The notes under the pieces: generated by a model | The model's database searches: none | What the model saw: only the letters and a program-made list of their open reading frames with translations | Told to the model about the DNA's origin: nothing | From: Crambe crambe | Lineage: Eukaryota > Porifera > Demospongiae > Poecilosclerida > Crambeidae | Length of the DNA stretch: 64,000 bases | NCBI GenBank assembly: GCA_963924555.1 | Contig: OZ004594.1 | Span: 4,433,563-4,497,562, forward strand | Reading direction: 5' to 3' | Made by a program: the position numbers and the translations under genes | In this document: in pieces, positions 25,201 through 44,556 of the stretch | Position numbering within the stretch: position 1 is the stretch's first letter | How the letters are laid out: each line of letters starts with the position of its first letter

Positions 25201-26520
25201 TCTCAAAGTGAGCTTTCTTTTGAGACCTAAATCAAGTCTATAGGGGGTAATATTATGAAGATATGTATATTTATTTATTTATTTTATGATCAGGTCCACG
25301 GTCAAACATATCAAAGTGTAGAAATGTCTTACCTATCAAATTTTTACATGTTGCTCTGATTATTAAAAGTTAACATTGAAAGCAATTTACTCTTTGTATG
25401 ATTGTTTGTGCTGTAGATAAAGTTGGATTCACGCATCCAGCGGGAGATCATTGCCGAGTTGCGTACCCCTGACCGCATACGACAAAGTCTGGACATCATT
25501 GACATTGTGATTGGGTTTCTCTCCTCTGGTAAAGTGAAAGCTGACAAGCCTCTTGGAGAGTACATCGATAAAGTATTGAAGATGAAGAAAAGACCATTTA
25601 GTCAAAAGGTGATCTTAATGCCATAACAGACTCAGTAGCAAGCTATAAGAAATTCTATTAATTTTTGTAGGCTCGAGAGCGTTGTAAACTCGAACACATT
25701 CTGTCTCTTTGGGAAACTCTCTCAGTGGAATTAGCTCGACTTACTTGTCTACATGGACAGGTTGGTACAGACTGTGTCTAGACTAGTGCCATGGAGTCCA
25801 TCCTCTTTAATTGTGCCTGTCCTACTAGTAATGAGGCAAAATATATCAGAGCTTGCTAGAACTTAGAGGGCATGTATTTTGTGTCCAGTGTCACATTGTT
25901 CTCTTACATACACTCTTTATAGGAACCTTTTGACTCAGTGCATGAAAAATACTTGAAAGATTTGAGTGAGACTGAAGAAGATGACCAGAAAGCTTCCTTG
26001 GATAAATGCTTGCGAAAATTTGACTTGGTCCAACTGCTTGGTGCTCTGTATGAGTTCATCGAAACACATGTCAAATACTCACCAGATACTGAACTTCTCT
26101 GGCCGTAAGTCCTATCAATTAAGTTGTATAGCTCTATATAGCTATGTATTATATAGTTATACTGGAACCTCTGAGTAATGGAATCCAGCTTTTCATCCTA
26201 TATAGCTAGAGAGGTGTCCTCTTACGGAGGCTTTCTTGTATAGAGTGTATATGCAGTGGTACTTTTAGATTGTCCCTTGTTGAGAGATTTGGCCTCTTTC
26301 AGAGTGTCTTTTATCAAGAGGTTAATGTTACAAAGATGCTTCATCAATAATCCATTTTCTTTCCTGTTTCCTTAGTTTGAAGGACACTTTGGAGCCATTT
26401 GAAGGTCTTGATTTGCCTGCTCAATTTTTTGATGATTTTCCGGACTCTATCACTTTGGATCAGACTGTTGCTGTTTGGAAACACATCGTCTTTTACCAAG
26501 AACGATTGAAGCAAGAATAA
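1..26520 (+). CDS. RNF213: RNF213 (mysterin)-like giant AAA+ E3 ubiquitin ligase, 5'-partial
   Basis: This is a homologue of animal RNF213, a dynein-like AAA+ machine fused to a ubiquitin ligase. In vertebrates it works in the cytosol and on lipid droplets and ubiquitylates bacterial LPS. I place 62 exons (listed in the block entries below); all junctions keep phase and lengths sum to 13,110 bases, giving 4,369 visible residues and a TAA at 26518-26520. Human RNF213 is about 5,200 residues, so the missing part is the N-terminal stalk before position 1. Diagnostic stretches are the Walker A GETGCGKT (AAA3), Walker A GKPGSSKS with Walker B VVVLDEVGLAED (AAA4), the RZ finger and the C-terminal helical domain. 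The RING finger expected before exon 44 is absent. A second gene is nested on the other strand at 13824-15079. Confidence 0.95.
79..259. repeat. 181-bp foldback element in RNF213 intron 1
   Basis: The left end AAGGTGATGTAG is answered by CTACATCACCTT on the right, and the arms pair imperfectly over almost the full length with a centre near 169 (TCACCTAGTGA). It is a non-autonomous inverted-repeat element (MITE-like). A fragment of the same family lies at 36383-36415. Confidence 0.8.
1442..1933. repeat. Foldback element with TACCGTA ends (copy A)
   Basis: The left end TACCGTATAGCGGCTATATT is mirrored by the reverse complement of the right end (TACCGTATAGCGGGTATATT), and pairing continues for about 55 bp. 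Internal sequence has no coding potential that I recognise. Two further elements with the same terminal TACCGTA lie in other introns of the same gene. Confidence 0.85.
5154..7975 (+). other. RNF213-like exons 8-18: AAA1-AAA2 region
   Basis: Exons: 5154-5263, 5352-5426, 5506-5612, 5660-5798, 6011-6227, 6323-6548, 6606-6864, 7008-7170, 7226-7397, 7488-7600, 7658-7975. Exon 13 carries SSNRSGMGKSLYVQRL, a Walker A in the place of the AAA2 nucleotide site of vertebrate RNF213. Exon 14 contains LLVLRGLSDSQGRVWR and exon 16 KCGVKDPSWSEIRHFVKFL, both close to conserved RNF213 text. Exon 18 ends in DNLIKILAIQMRFR, leading directly into AAA3. Introns are 46-212 bp. Confidence 0.9.
8116..10338 (+). other. 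RNF213-like exons 19-25: AAA3 module
   Basis: Exons: 8116-8233, 8442-8668, 8728-8810, 8951-9084, 9143-9247, 9323-9457, 10124-10338. Exon 19 gives CGIPVVIMGETGCGKTRLIR, with an intact Walker A lysine. Exon 20 gives VVFFDEANTTDAIGLIKEI (Walker B with catalytic Asp-Glu) and FIAACNPYRK (sensor 1 region). This is one of the two modules known to hydrolyse ATP in vertebrate RNF213, and every key residue I can check is present. The intron 9458-10123 is long because it contains a foldback element at 9580-10076. Confidence 0.93.
9580..10076. repeat. Foldback element with TACCGTA ends (copy B)
   Basis: The left arm starts TACCGTATAGCACTTAATTT; the right arm read in reverse complement starts GTATAGCATTTAATTTTC. 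Arms pair for about 40 bp with few mismatches. It accounts for most of the RNF213 intron 9458-10123. Confidence 0.82.
10516..13200 (+). other. RNF213-like exons 26-34: AAA4 module and following
   Basis: Exons: 10516-10738, 10861-11100, 11324-11589, 11705-11891, 11987-12069, 12130-12319, 12496-12689, 12838-13002, 13068-13200. Exon 26 has Walker A FLVGKPGSSKSLAKSIINES. Exon 27 has Walker B VVVLDEVGLAEDSPNLPLKA, nearly the vertebrate text. Exon 28 has VAFIGISNWALDPAKMNRGV (sensor region). Exon 33 has EKFPTPLINRLEKHF, a conserved RNF213 landmark. All catalytic residues for ATP use are present. Confidence 0.93.
11130..11245. repeat. Decayed inverted-repeat element fragment
   Basis: This part of RNF213 intron 11101-11323 (CTCCCTTTTAAGACCATTTG, GGCCCATAGGTAGTCACAGT) resembles the inner sequence of the ACAGTGAAACCT element at 61548-61738. 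The left terminus is not clear. Confidence 0.5.
13824..15079 (-). CDS. Nested single-pass membrane protein with YxNx tail motifs
   Basis: A two-exon gene on the opposite strand inside RNF213 intron 13201-15746. Exon 1 is 15079-14878 and exon 2 is 14722-13824, giving 366 residues; the junction (STDYHAF) keeps phase. The start ATG has context CCACCATGG and follows a possible acceptor (CTCTCTACAG), so a 5' exon may exist. Residues 1-26 are Ser/Thr-rich with an N-glycosylation site (NETT). Residues about 27-50 form one membrane helix (GAALGSLFLSIVIGIIIGV), followed by CCRRALRHSK as stop-transfer signal. The long tail is disordered, with repeated PYGGG and three tyrosines in YxNx context (YENQ, YQNV, YENA), the pattern bound by GRB2-type SH2 domains. 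The family is unknown to me; an adaptor-like membrane scaffold is an inference. Confidence 0.75.
15178..15238. repeat. (AC)n microsatellite
   Basis: About 30 uninterrupted AC units lie between the nested gene and the next RNF213 exon. Apparent open frames through it are artefacts. Confidence 0.98.
15747..17542 (+). other. RNF213-like exons 35-37: AAA5-AAA6 region with acidic insert
   Basis: Exons: 15747-15944, 16349-16476, 16536-17542. The first part of exon 37 (IVVIQCDSGHMIGDLIACAR, THVLFIIHLSVLP) matches the RNF213 core. From about 16890 to 17330 it changes into roughly 145 residues rich in Glu, Asp and Ser that look disordered. Alignable sequence returns around 17400 (SPLFKRLHDCIQAAASRLKD). 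I do not recall an insert of this length and charge in vertebrate RNF213. Confidence 0.88.
18344..18481. repeat. Compound (TTC)n-(TC)n microsatellite at a splice acceptor
   Basis: About 20 TTC units run into about 38 TC units and end a few bases before the acceptor of the exon starting at 18485. It forms an unusually long polypyrimidine tract. The whole intron (225 bases) is open in the coding frame. Confidence 0.97.
19194..19230. repeat. (TTTA)n tract in an RNF213 intron
   Basis: About nine TTTA units upstream of the exon at 19256. A similar tract of about seven units at 21388-21418 runs directly into the acceptor of the exon at 21421. Confidence 0.9.
20322..20929. repeat. Foldback element with TACCGTA ends (copy C)
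   Basis: Left end TACCGTAGGGCGGGTTAATT; right end in reverse complement TACCGTAGGGCAGGTTAATT. The element is about 608 bp and sits in RNF213 intron 20015-20946. The minus strand has a 145-codon open frame (20471-20908) that could be a remnant of a transposon protein, but I do not recognise it. Confidence 0.82.
22085..22405. repeat. Possible inverted-repeat element in an RNF213 intron
   Basis: GGGCGAGCGAAGC near the left is answered by GCTCGCTTCGCTCAC near the right. The pairing I can see is short, so the call is tentative. Confidence 0.4.
25020..25268. repeat. Inverted-repeat element with ACCCCCTATA arms
   Basis: The left arm (ATCTTCATTTATACTACCCC, then TGAGAGCTTTCCAAT) is mirrored on the right (ATTGGAAAGCTCTCA, then CTATAGGGGGTAATATTATG), with extra bases inserted in the right arm. 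It lies in RNF213 intron 24954-25416. Confidence 0.78.
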
Positions 26521-26784
26521 GCTGATAAAAACATTATCATTAATTTTAGCTGATAATAATAATTGAGATTATTACAAGAAAAAATTAAAATTTTACGTTA
26601 TAACTAACTAACTGCGCGCTAACTTAACTGCGAGTGTGACACGATCACGGATGCCCATGTTTGGCCTGTGGGATAGCCTTGAAGTAAAAATTGGTTGGAG
26701 CTCTTCATTCATTCCACCCACTCCTTGAGCTTAAATCGAAGTGGCAGAATCTTGTAGCTTGATCTGGATCGCCCCTTAATTAAC

Positions 26785-29700
26785 ATGGCTTGCTCTTGGC
26801 AAACGAGTGAGTTTTATTGTTGTGTAAAGAAATCAGCCTAGTTCACGATCGTATTAAACTGTGCCTCCTTCACATACTGCTATAATAGATCTACTCCAAG
26901 CAGTTATAATAATAGTGTGACTGAATTAATTTTAGGAAAAGGGGTCACTTCGCGTAGAAATTATTAGTACCACGCTATAGCTTATTACCTTAGAATTTCA
27001 TCGATACTATACACTTGAGGCTAAATCTTAAACCACCACGGGGCTATAAGCGTTTGAAGTGTATCACCTTGGAGAAAGATTGAGTAAGTTAATTGAACAT
27101 TGGGTGTGAATTAAGTTCCGCTCACATCAACTCGAGCACTTGCCCACTTCCACCATAGACTATAGAGGTTCCAGAATGGACTGGAAATGATTAATTACAT
27201 CCGCCTTGCGGTGTTCCGTATATTTATGGTAATACTTACCGGATATTGTATTCTGGGCCGGCTGTTTCCATCAATTAATTAACAGTCTAGTGAATTTCTA
27301 TAACCAAATATGTACCCAAAATGGATAAAAACAATACCATGCAACACTGCAAACTTTATATGAACTGCTTATATTACAGTATGAGCTGGATTGGTTAAAC
27401 TTGGTCCTAGAAAATTACACAAAGCAGGTATACTATTTGACAAAGAAAGGTGTAGTAGTTAGTAACAATGTAGTAGAAAGTTGATATGTATCTTTTAAAA
27501 CAATTTACTAACATGTACTTCAAGTCCTCAACCACATTAACTATGGATGATAGAACTACTTCAGGAGATAAAATTACACAAGTATTTATATGCAATTTTA
27601 ACTGCTAGAGCACACTTTAACTCGAGTTTTGCTATGACAATAATCCCAAGGTCTTGGCATCTTGTAGTATAGTCTCCCTGGCAGAGTTCAGCCTCTTCAT
27701 AGCCACTTATAAGCTTGTACGGTATAACCACTAAAGTGATCTTTCCTGTTCATGGAGATACAGCTGCAGCGCAATAGGCGCAACACGACTGGAAGTGCTT
27801 GTTAATATTAAAATTTAATAGGCGTTTCCAGTCCATGTTGGAACCTATATAGTCTATGCTTCCACTTCCTGAGATTGGCAGGAAGTGATCTGTGATACTG
27901 TGGAGGCAAGAAAAAAGAATTGGATAAAAAATATTTTTACTTAGGGCTAAATTTATCTTGCACCTTTTCCTAAATTAAGTCATATTTATGTTCCACTCCT
28001 GCAGAATGTATATTCTTGAGGAGTCTAGCTCCCCACCCCCTATCTTGAAGGCTTTAGCTATCATTCGGAATGATAGCTAAAGCCAATTTTGTAGCATGAG
28101 ATATTCATTGGACATTGGCAATCTGAAAATAATTATTGTGTGAGATCTACGGGGCAGGGGGGATCTGGAGCTTCCCACATTTCATTTGGTGGTGGAGGGG
28201 GGGCTCCACTCTTTCAATTACTTGTACTGTCATTCAAAAGTGGTGTATCCAGGCATGGCTTCATAGTCACATGATCCATTGAGAGCCTTGTGTAGCCCCC
28301 CAACCTTCAAGCATCTGAGAGACTGATGGCTATATGCCTCAAAAAATTTCTGAATATTTTTTCTCTCTGAAGCAGAGGTGGAATCCTGTATTTGATGTGT
28401 CATTACTAGCTAGTAGACGAATTCTACTAGCCCTTAGTCTTATCTACGAATCATTCCTTCAAAAGATAATTCATGACAAGCTAGTTACAAAGGTTGAACA
28501 TAACACCCTAAGCACCTACACTACACAAGTATAGTGGAGTAAGTTTATACTTTAAATTTCTTGTATGTCACAACAGCTCCATCACTGGATCTCAAAGATC
28601 TGAAGGAAGTAAAAAATTTTATCTGGGATGCTTACACAAAGTGGTATCATATAGGAACAGAGTTGGAACTACAACATTCCACCCTTGAGGCCATAAAGAT
28701 CAAATTCAATAATGACCCAGCTGAATGCTTCACACAAATGCTTGTCGACTGGCTGAACGGTCAAGGTTTGGATTCCACTTGGGAAAATATTTATTGTGCA
28801 CTGAAGGCACCACCTGTCAAACTTATTGCCCTGGCAGAGAAAGTGGAAAGAAAATACCATCATCCAGGTAGCTATAACTAGCTATAGCTTCTTGGCATCA
28901 ATCAGCTGTCTATATAACAACAAAGTGTAAAATCAACTCTGAGTTGCATATTGGAACTCAGACAACCTGGTCATTTTTACACATTTTGTTTTACAGTGTA
29001 TATAAAATTATAATAGATCCGGAATCATCTGTATCTAAGACTTCTGTTGCACCAAATGTAAACAATGAGGGTAAGGATTAGCTATGCCATGTTGTGCGAT
29101 GAGCTATGATGATACGTACTTGTTTGTTTTGTTTTGTTTATTTATTTTATTGTAGATGCTTCTACAATAGTCAGTTCATGTCCTACCTCAGGCAAGTATA
29201 CAGATGTATAGAGCTAAACTAATGTTTATCCATATTGCAGAGTTAAGTGCAGTTGATCTTACTCCATGCTTTCCTTTTCTCTCTGCTGATGGTAAAATAT
29301 CAGAAGCCGAACTATCATATTATAGACAAAAACTATACAGTGAAACCGAAGATATCAAGCGCAAATTTGCTGGCCTTGTTTTTGATTTACAAAAGTCCAC
29401 AGAGGAATCATACGAATTTAAAGATGTTCTTAGTGTTCTTCTACTCTATGACCCAAAGTTTGAGGTGGTATTACGTGGGTGTGAAACCATAGCCGAGGCA
29501 TTCATCAGAGCATCTAAATTTTGGTCCTTCTATGATTATAGTATTATAAAGCTCTTGACAAGTAAACTTGGTAATAATACTAATAAGAAGAAGCTTAAAA
29601 AATACAAAAAAAGTTTTCAAGAATATTCAAGAAGACGAATATGTCAATGTCCCAAAAATGCATTTGATGATGTGGAAGAGTCAGAGAAAGAGCTGGTCTT

Positions 29701-31562
29701 AAAAAATGAGTTAAATATTAAAGAGGTAACTGTTGAGGAACTGAATAAACTGCAGTTCAAGATGAATAAAATGCTAAAGGTGACTACAATGCGACTGCTG
29801 CACATCGATGAAGGCTGCATCAAATTAACATTCAGAGTATTGGATGTTGATGGTTTGCAGAAAATTACGGAAGAGGAGAAGCAGGCTCTACGAGACATGG
29901 GGGTTATTGAAATCACTTATGGAGACTTTTACTTAGACCTCTCTTCTCTTGCTAAGACCACACAAGGTAATGATACATTGCCGAGGCTTGTTTTAAGTTT
30001 ATAACTCATCAAACCCTACCCTTTTCTCTAACACAGTTGCTATCTCCCCTCTCCACCCTTTAGTGGGGCAAATGGCTGCTGTTGCTCTAGTGAAGAGTGG
30101 TGATGATGATGATGCAGCAGACTCGGGCCATGTCACTGCTAGTGGCATGACAAGCAAAAGTGCTACCACACAATCTACAAATTACAAGATGAGGATGAGC
30201 AAAGTTACTAAAGGCCTCAAGACAGTATCCTCCGATGAATTTCAGGTATTACAGCTAAGCTAGCTGCGAGGGAAAATTTTTGTCATTGCTAGCAGTGACA
30301 AAAATTAAATTATCAATTTAATTATAAATCAATTATTATAGCTGTACATGACTGTATTTTGACAGGACTATAGGGAAAGAGACCTGAACGATCCACGGCT
30401 TGATGTGATTACATCAGCAGAGAGTACAACAGAGCTTGGCCATGAAATACACTATGCAGCTGGAAGTGGGAATTTCAAAGAAGTGAAGCGCCTTATTGCA
30501 AAAGGATACAATCCTATGGTGAAGAACAGGCTAGGTAATACTGCAGTACATAGTGCAGCTTTGGATGGAGAACTGGAAATACTGAAGTACTTCATTGAAG
30601 TGTTACACTGTAACCCTGCACCAGTAGGGTATCTAGGAAAGACTCCTTTACACACTGCAGCTGAAGCAGGGCACCTTAGTGTTGTCCGATACTTGATCAA
30701 GAGACACCAACTTGACCCTCTGAACCAAGATGAAAATGGATTCTCGTCTTTACATCGAGCCTGCATGTCACTGAATGATAACTTAGACATTGTGAAATTT
30801 TTGATGGAAGATATGGTACAGTACCTAGATATTCCAACAATTTTATCTGATTCTACCAAGTACAAAACCACTCCTATACATATTGCAGCTTTGTGGGGAA
30901 ATATCAACATCGTCAAATATCTCATCAATGAATTCAAATGCGATCCAAATCTTGTCGATCAAGAGTTTGGTAGAGGGCCCATTTTTTCTGCTTCCCAGAA
31001 TGGCCACTTATCTATCGTCCGGTTCTTGGTAATGGAGTGTGGGTGTGACCCAGATAGTAGGGATTCTGAAGCATGTACTCCCCTTAATATAGCTGCAAAT
31101 TCTGGGCAACTACCTGTAGTAAAGTTCCTTACGCAGGAGATGAAGTGCAACCCTCTCAGTAAAAATATTCGTGGTGATAGTCCACTTCATGTGGCAGCTC
31201 TACAAGGTCAGTATGATACAGTAGAATTCTTCCTAAATGTTCTGAAGTGCAGTCCAAGTACCACTGGTGCTTATCGCCGTTTGCCACTCCATTATGCTGC
31301 TCAAGAAGGTCACCTCAAACTAGTAAAGAATCTTATCCAAAAGCATGGCTGTGATCCTTATTGTCAGGATGACTTTAAAACCACTCCTTTGCATCTTGCA
31401 GCAGGACGAGGAAAAGTGTCTGTGGTTCAATATTTGATCAATGAAAAAAAAGGAAATGCACTGTGTCGAGACACCGGATTAGGGACTCCACTCGATTGGG
31501 CAGCAAAGTATGGTCAATTTACGATAATTCAATTATTTATAAAAGAGCTCTACCCTCACTGA
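26785..31562 (+). CDS. Death-domain / ankyrin-repeat protein
   Basis: Seven exons: 26785-26806, 28577-28867, 29017-29070, 29156-29191, 29241-29966, 30064-30245, 30366-31562. They sum to 2,508 bases, 835 residues. Exon 1 (MACSWQT, donor A|GTGAGT) is chosen because it is an ATG with a strong donor in the right phase; it is the least certain part. Exon 2 is a death domain (FIWDAYTKWYHIG, CFTQMLVDWLNGQG, LIALAEKVERKY). Exon 5 holds a helical domain of a kind I recall beside death domains in sponge and cnidarian proteins (WSFYDYSIIKLLTSKLGN, YSRRRICQCP, CIKLTFRVL). The last exon has about 11 ankyrin repeats (TPLHTAAEAGHLSVVRYL). The 29192-29240 intron appears to use a GC donor. A cytosolic signalling adaptor is the likely role; its partners are unknown. 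Confidence 0.85.
27141..27870. repeat. Long element with inverted terminal arms
   Basis: The arm at 27153-27187 (CATAGACTATAGAGGTTCCA then GAATGGACTGGAAA) recurs inverted at 27824-27858. Together they delimit about 700 bp in the first intron of the death-domain gene. No coding sequence was recognised inside. Confidence 0.65.
28048..28083. repeat. Perfect hairpin, 16-bp arms
   Basis: GGCTTTAGCTATCATT and AATGATAGCTAAAGCC pair perfectly around a 3-base loop. No run of T follows that would suggest a terminator. Confidence 0.85.
28918..29002. repeat. Small inverted-repeat element with TTTTACAGTGT end (copy 1)
   Basis: AGTGTAAAA on the left mirrors TTTTACAGTGT on the right, with GAGTTGCATATTGGAACTCA inside. 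A sister copy is in the kinase gene at 59111-59206. Confidence 0.65.
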
Positions 31563-31796
31563 CCATGTTGGTATTGTCCAGTTTGTGACCATGTAGTATT
31601 GTCCAGTTTGTGACCATGTTTAACCCCCCTTCGTTTCTAGCTAGCTTTCTTCTTGATTATATTATATACGTAGCTATACTTGTTAATTAGCTGATTCAGT
31701 AGTTTTTAAATATAATTTTAGAGGATGATAAAGTTTGAATCAAAAGGTCGACCACTTGACAATTTGTACCTACGAATAATAGCCTATAACAGTTCG

Positions 31797-31878
31797 TACA
31801 GGAGGACCAATGTATTCACCCTGAGGATTTAACCACAATGACAATAACTACTATAGTCTACTCAACTACAAACAACAG

Positions 31879-31909
<31 letters not shown>

Positions 31910-31985
31910 AACAACAACAACAACAAATAAACAAGGAATCTTCAGTGTGCAATATCATAAAGGTATCTCAGACTATCAAATTCTC
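31797..31985 (+). pseudogene. Relic of an SRCR-kinase 3' end
   Basis: GAGGACCAATGTATTCACCC (reading EDQCIHP) matches the last coding exon of the kinase gene (EEDRCVHPEAL at about 59606-59640). It is followed directly by AACCACAATGACAATAACTA, the AAC tract and ATCTTCAGTGTGCAATATCA, all shared with 60009-60128 downstream of that gene. Only a few codons survive, so this is a decayed duplicate of that gene's tail. Confidence 0.65.
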
Positions 31986-32557
31986 ATTAATTTATGGTTC
32001 CATAAGATTCCAGAAGAATCATCTCATGGAACCATGTACACTTACTGTATACCCTTTATCTCATGTTAAACTTATATATACAAATTATGTCAGCAACTCA
32101 CTGACAGAATAAGGATTTATACGAACCCTATGAGCTGGATGACCAACAAGAAGCAGGCAGTGAAATATATGAGTGAAAAAATAATTGTGGATTTTATAGC
32201 GATAAATAGTGTGTATCATTGCCAGAGCTAAACAGTGGATATTATTTACTCCTTGTAGCTAGAAATTAAGCTTATACAGTTGCGTGCATGCATGACCTTT
32301 GAATATATATATTTCATTACAGAAGACTACATGCACCTATCATCATTACTATGTATGTATATGTAAGAATATTCTGGTAACCGGTTTAGTGCTTTAGGTA
32401 TGCAAAACCCTATAATTTCTCATGTCCAATACCCAAAACTAAAGAATAAACTTATGGAGGATATACTGTTTTGTGCATAGTTGCTGCTTGATAACTGCAT
32501 GGATGATGTAGCTAGCTGTTATATATACAATGAAAGTATCAGGTCCATTAGCTAGCT

Positions 32558-32742
32558 ACAGTGAAGCCTATACCTATAGCATTGCAACCACCTCTGGGCC
32601 ACAATAAAGTGGTCACAATAGGGAGGTGGTGGAGGTCAATAGGTCAATATCAATTATGAAGGCACTTTTGGAACACAATTGAGTGGTCTTTATAGAAAGA
32701 TGGTTTCTGGATACAGGTGGTCTTTAAGGCAAATTTTACTGT
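32558..32742. repeat. ACAGTGAA-type inverted-repeat element
   Basis: ACAGTGAAGCCTATACC on the left mirrors TTTTACTGT on the right. The right arm (CTGGATACAGGTGGTCTTTA) is the reverse complement of the left arm of the element at 61548-61738, so the two are one family in opposite orientation. Confidence 0.75.
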
Positions 32743-33378
32743 AGCTACCTACTTCAAAGACAGGCATCCTGCAATCTACAGTATTAAGTATATAGTCTAT
32801 ACGTAACTCCTTGCTGCCTAAGCCTCAGTCTTCACCCCATTGCCTATAGTCTTACAACTATACATACGTAGCTAGCTACTCATTTTCTGCTGCTGCTGCT
32901 AATTCTACATTCCTACATACATCAATTTCTGCAGTCTCCTATTGTTCCTCTATGAGCTGGATATCCAACAAAAACCAGGCAGTGAAATATATAATTATGA
33001 CTAAAAATGTATTTTCGTATAATATAATTTATAGTGTACTGTGTATACAGTTAGGCAGTAGCATCAAGCAGCTAAAATGAGTTGGAAAACCATTCACCAC
33101 TGCTAGCAGTTGTGGGATTGGTTTCCTCAAACACCCTCAAATTTAGCTTGGTTAATTATGCATGCTATAGTTCTACAATGGGGTGGCATGCATGCCTGGC
33201 TACACTCTCCTGAGAGTTCAAGGTCTGATTATATAGCTATTACATACGTACTTTATCACACACACTGCTCTAGTCCTGACCATTATAATAACAAACTCAT
33301 GTACCCCCCATATATGTATGATAGGATATTCTGTAGTTAATGATACGTAGTTCAGTAGCTGTAGCCGCTATAGCCAAC

Positions 33379-42913
<9,535 letters not shown>

Positions 42914-43499
42914 AACAAAAAGAGATATTCTTATTGATGCTTTAACTGTCAAACAGTACCTACATATAGCTACATTTAACATCCCTGTATAGTTGTGTGT
43001 CAGTTATTATCTCGATATAATCATACTTTTTAACACAGTAAGTGCAGATAGGGAAGGAATTTTACTTATTGAGCCATTTTTGTCACAAGGTGAGTTAAAG
43101 ATTCACTTTCCACTTATTAGCTTTATAGTTATATGTACGTACATGCAGTGGCCAAAAACTACATTTTACAATTATAGATGCACTTAGGTATAGCTACAAG
43201 TTAAATGTATAGGGCATGGAACAATTAGATCAAAGAGCTGAACACAGAGAAGCATTATGTAGATATACCACGTAGTATCATAGCCTTTGAGCTAGCTATC
43301 TCACAGCTCTACACTAAGAGACTAACTGAGTTGCTATTAATTTGGCTGTTATGTAGCTGCATGCATGTACATGTATCAATTCAGGCTTGTCCTGAATACA
43401 CTCAGGACAAGCCTACACATATCATGTTAGATCATGCATGGTATGATTAACAGCATCACATTATACAGTAATAACTAATCTACATACCTGTTTAATAGC
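42914..43499. other. Spacer downstream of the SRCR receptor
   Basis: No gene seen. It contains a perfect hairpin at 43383-43414 (AGGCTTGTCCTGA and TCAGGACAAGCCT around a 6-base loop). Confidence 0.6.
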
Positions 43500-44275
43500 T
43501 ACCAGACTCACTTTCCCATGAATGCTATTGCTTGCTTGCAAGCAGAGCACCATCACCGAGATGTCTTTCCCATCCTTAGTTAGTGCATAGCTAGCTGTCG
43601 GTCAGACTCTGGTAAGCATGAGAGAGATCTAAGGTAGTGAAACTTAATAACTTATCATGAGGACAGGGTAAGGGGTTACTGTTCAATGTCCAGTGCACTG
43701 TTCACTGTCACTATATAATCACCACAAATGTGGATCTTCCCATTTTCCTTGGGAACGCAGACAATTTGCGGTGGCCCAATTAATCACTGTTATTAACTTT
43801 CTCAATGACCCCAACACACTCTAACCGGTCAAGTTCCTCCTCAACAGCTTCTCTCAGGGAAAATGGACAGGATGAGGCTTCCACAATTGGGGCCTAGCAT
43901 CTTTTGGGAGGTGGAGAGTAGCAGTGAACCCATCAATAGTTCCCAATCCTTCAGAGAATACGTCCTTGAATTCCACGAGTAGAGACTTCAGTGATCCTTG
44001 ATGCTGACTAATAGTACGATAAACTCCAATGTGACATGGTTTCGCCCTAGAAGACTAGGCCCAGGTCCCTTCACCACTATGAGGGTATAATCCTTTCACA
44101 CACTGGTCTCCATACTGTATTGTCAAATTCTGAATCTTACCAAGGACAGACATGGCTCCACCTATATAGATTTGAGAGGTTGATAGTGGTCTTCCATTAT
44201 TCCATGCTAATGTATTCAGGCGTAAGCTGCCTTGAATACACTGGACCTGTATGAATAATATCAAATATGAAAATT
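43500..44275 (-). mobile_element. Fossil Ty3/Gypsy-type LTR retrotransposon fragment
   Basis: The minus strand shows remnants of a Gypsy-type polyprotein: a protease-proximal segment (SQIYIGGAMSVLGKIQNL) followed by the beginning of the reverse transcriptase region. It is an internal fragment, broken in several places; I see no LTRs. Advanced decay suggests an old insertion. Confidence 0.7.
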
Positions 44276-44327
44276 AATTTCCGATCTAATAATAATGTAC
44301 TACAGTAGCTAGTTTTGATATTTTATG

Positions 44328-44556
44328 TAAAGGGTCTACTATCCGAAATGGCTACATAATACGCATGCGCGTCATGTCAACGGATCTACAAAAATAAGAT
44401 GTCGTCCATAGTTTCGTCCAGCTATTAGTATGGTAGTATCCGCAACACCTATTGTTTAGTTAGCTATTCCTATTGTTTTGTGCTTCATCTTCATTTCAAT
44501 TTCAAGAGTGTACTGAAAGCGACTCATACTTCGGGATATGGAGACACTAAGTGATC
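44328..44556 (+). pseudogene. Relic of the 5' end of an SRCR-kinase gene
   Basis: This segment aligns with 55085-55300, the upstream region and first exon of the intact SRCR kinase: GTAAAGGGT, GCGCATGCG-like, TTTCGTCCA, CCAGCTATTA, then GTGTACTGAA. The open frame is lost shortly after the start region. It lies in the same orientation as the intact gene. Confidence 0.7.

Larger units (their letters stand above)
20947..26520 (+). other. RNF213-like exons 46-62: RZ finger and C-terminal domain
   Basis: Exons: 20947-21357, 21421-21537, 21594-21689, 21763-22017, 22500-22572, 22644-22678, 22789-22886, 22942-23282, 23485-23897, 23973-24114, 24218-24301, 24361-24544, 24668-24953, 25417-25608, 25671-25760, 25923-26104, 26376-26520. 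Exons 51-52 encode the RZ zinc finger: CPRGHPYFVGECGRPM, then CATCGARIGG, with all Cys/His ligands of the RNF213/ZNFX1 type. This finger is the element shown to be needed for LPS ubiquitylation in mammals. Exon 53 follows with TQTGHVLGG. The final exons match the vertebrate C-terminal helical domain (KPMILSDIPQVAYRKDI; DQTVAVWKHIVFYQERL). Confidence 0.92.
31563..33378. other. Intergenic spacer with repeats and a kinase relic
   Basis: No gene seen. It contains a relic of a receptor-kinase 3' exon near 31797-31835, an (AAC)n tract at about 31870-31930, an inverted-repeat element at 32558-32742, and AT-rich sequence leading into the SRCR receptor start. Confidence 0.7.

Noticed and set aside
28048-28083. 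Hairpin as a transcription terminator
   Set aside because: Eukaryotic context and no following T-run; more likely a repeat remnant.
28334-28534. Short open frame as the first exon of the death-domain gene
   Set aside because: No suitable donor in phase 1; the ATG at 26785 with A|GTGAGT fits better.
31870-31930. (CAA)n tract as a CRISPR-like or coding repeat
   Set aside because: It is a simple trinucleotide microsatellite with no spacer structure; a similar tract lies at 60052-60090.
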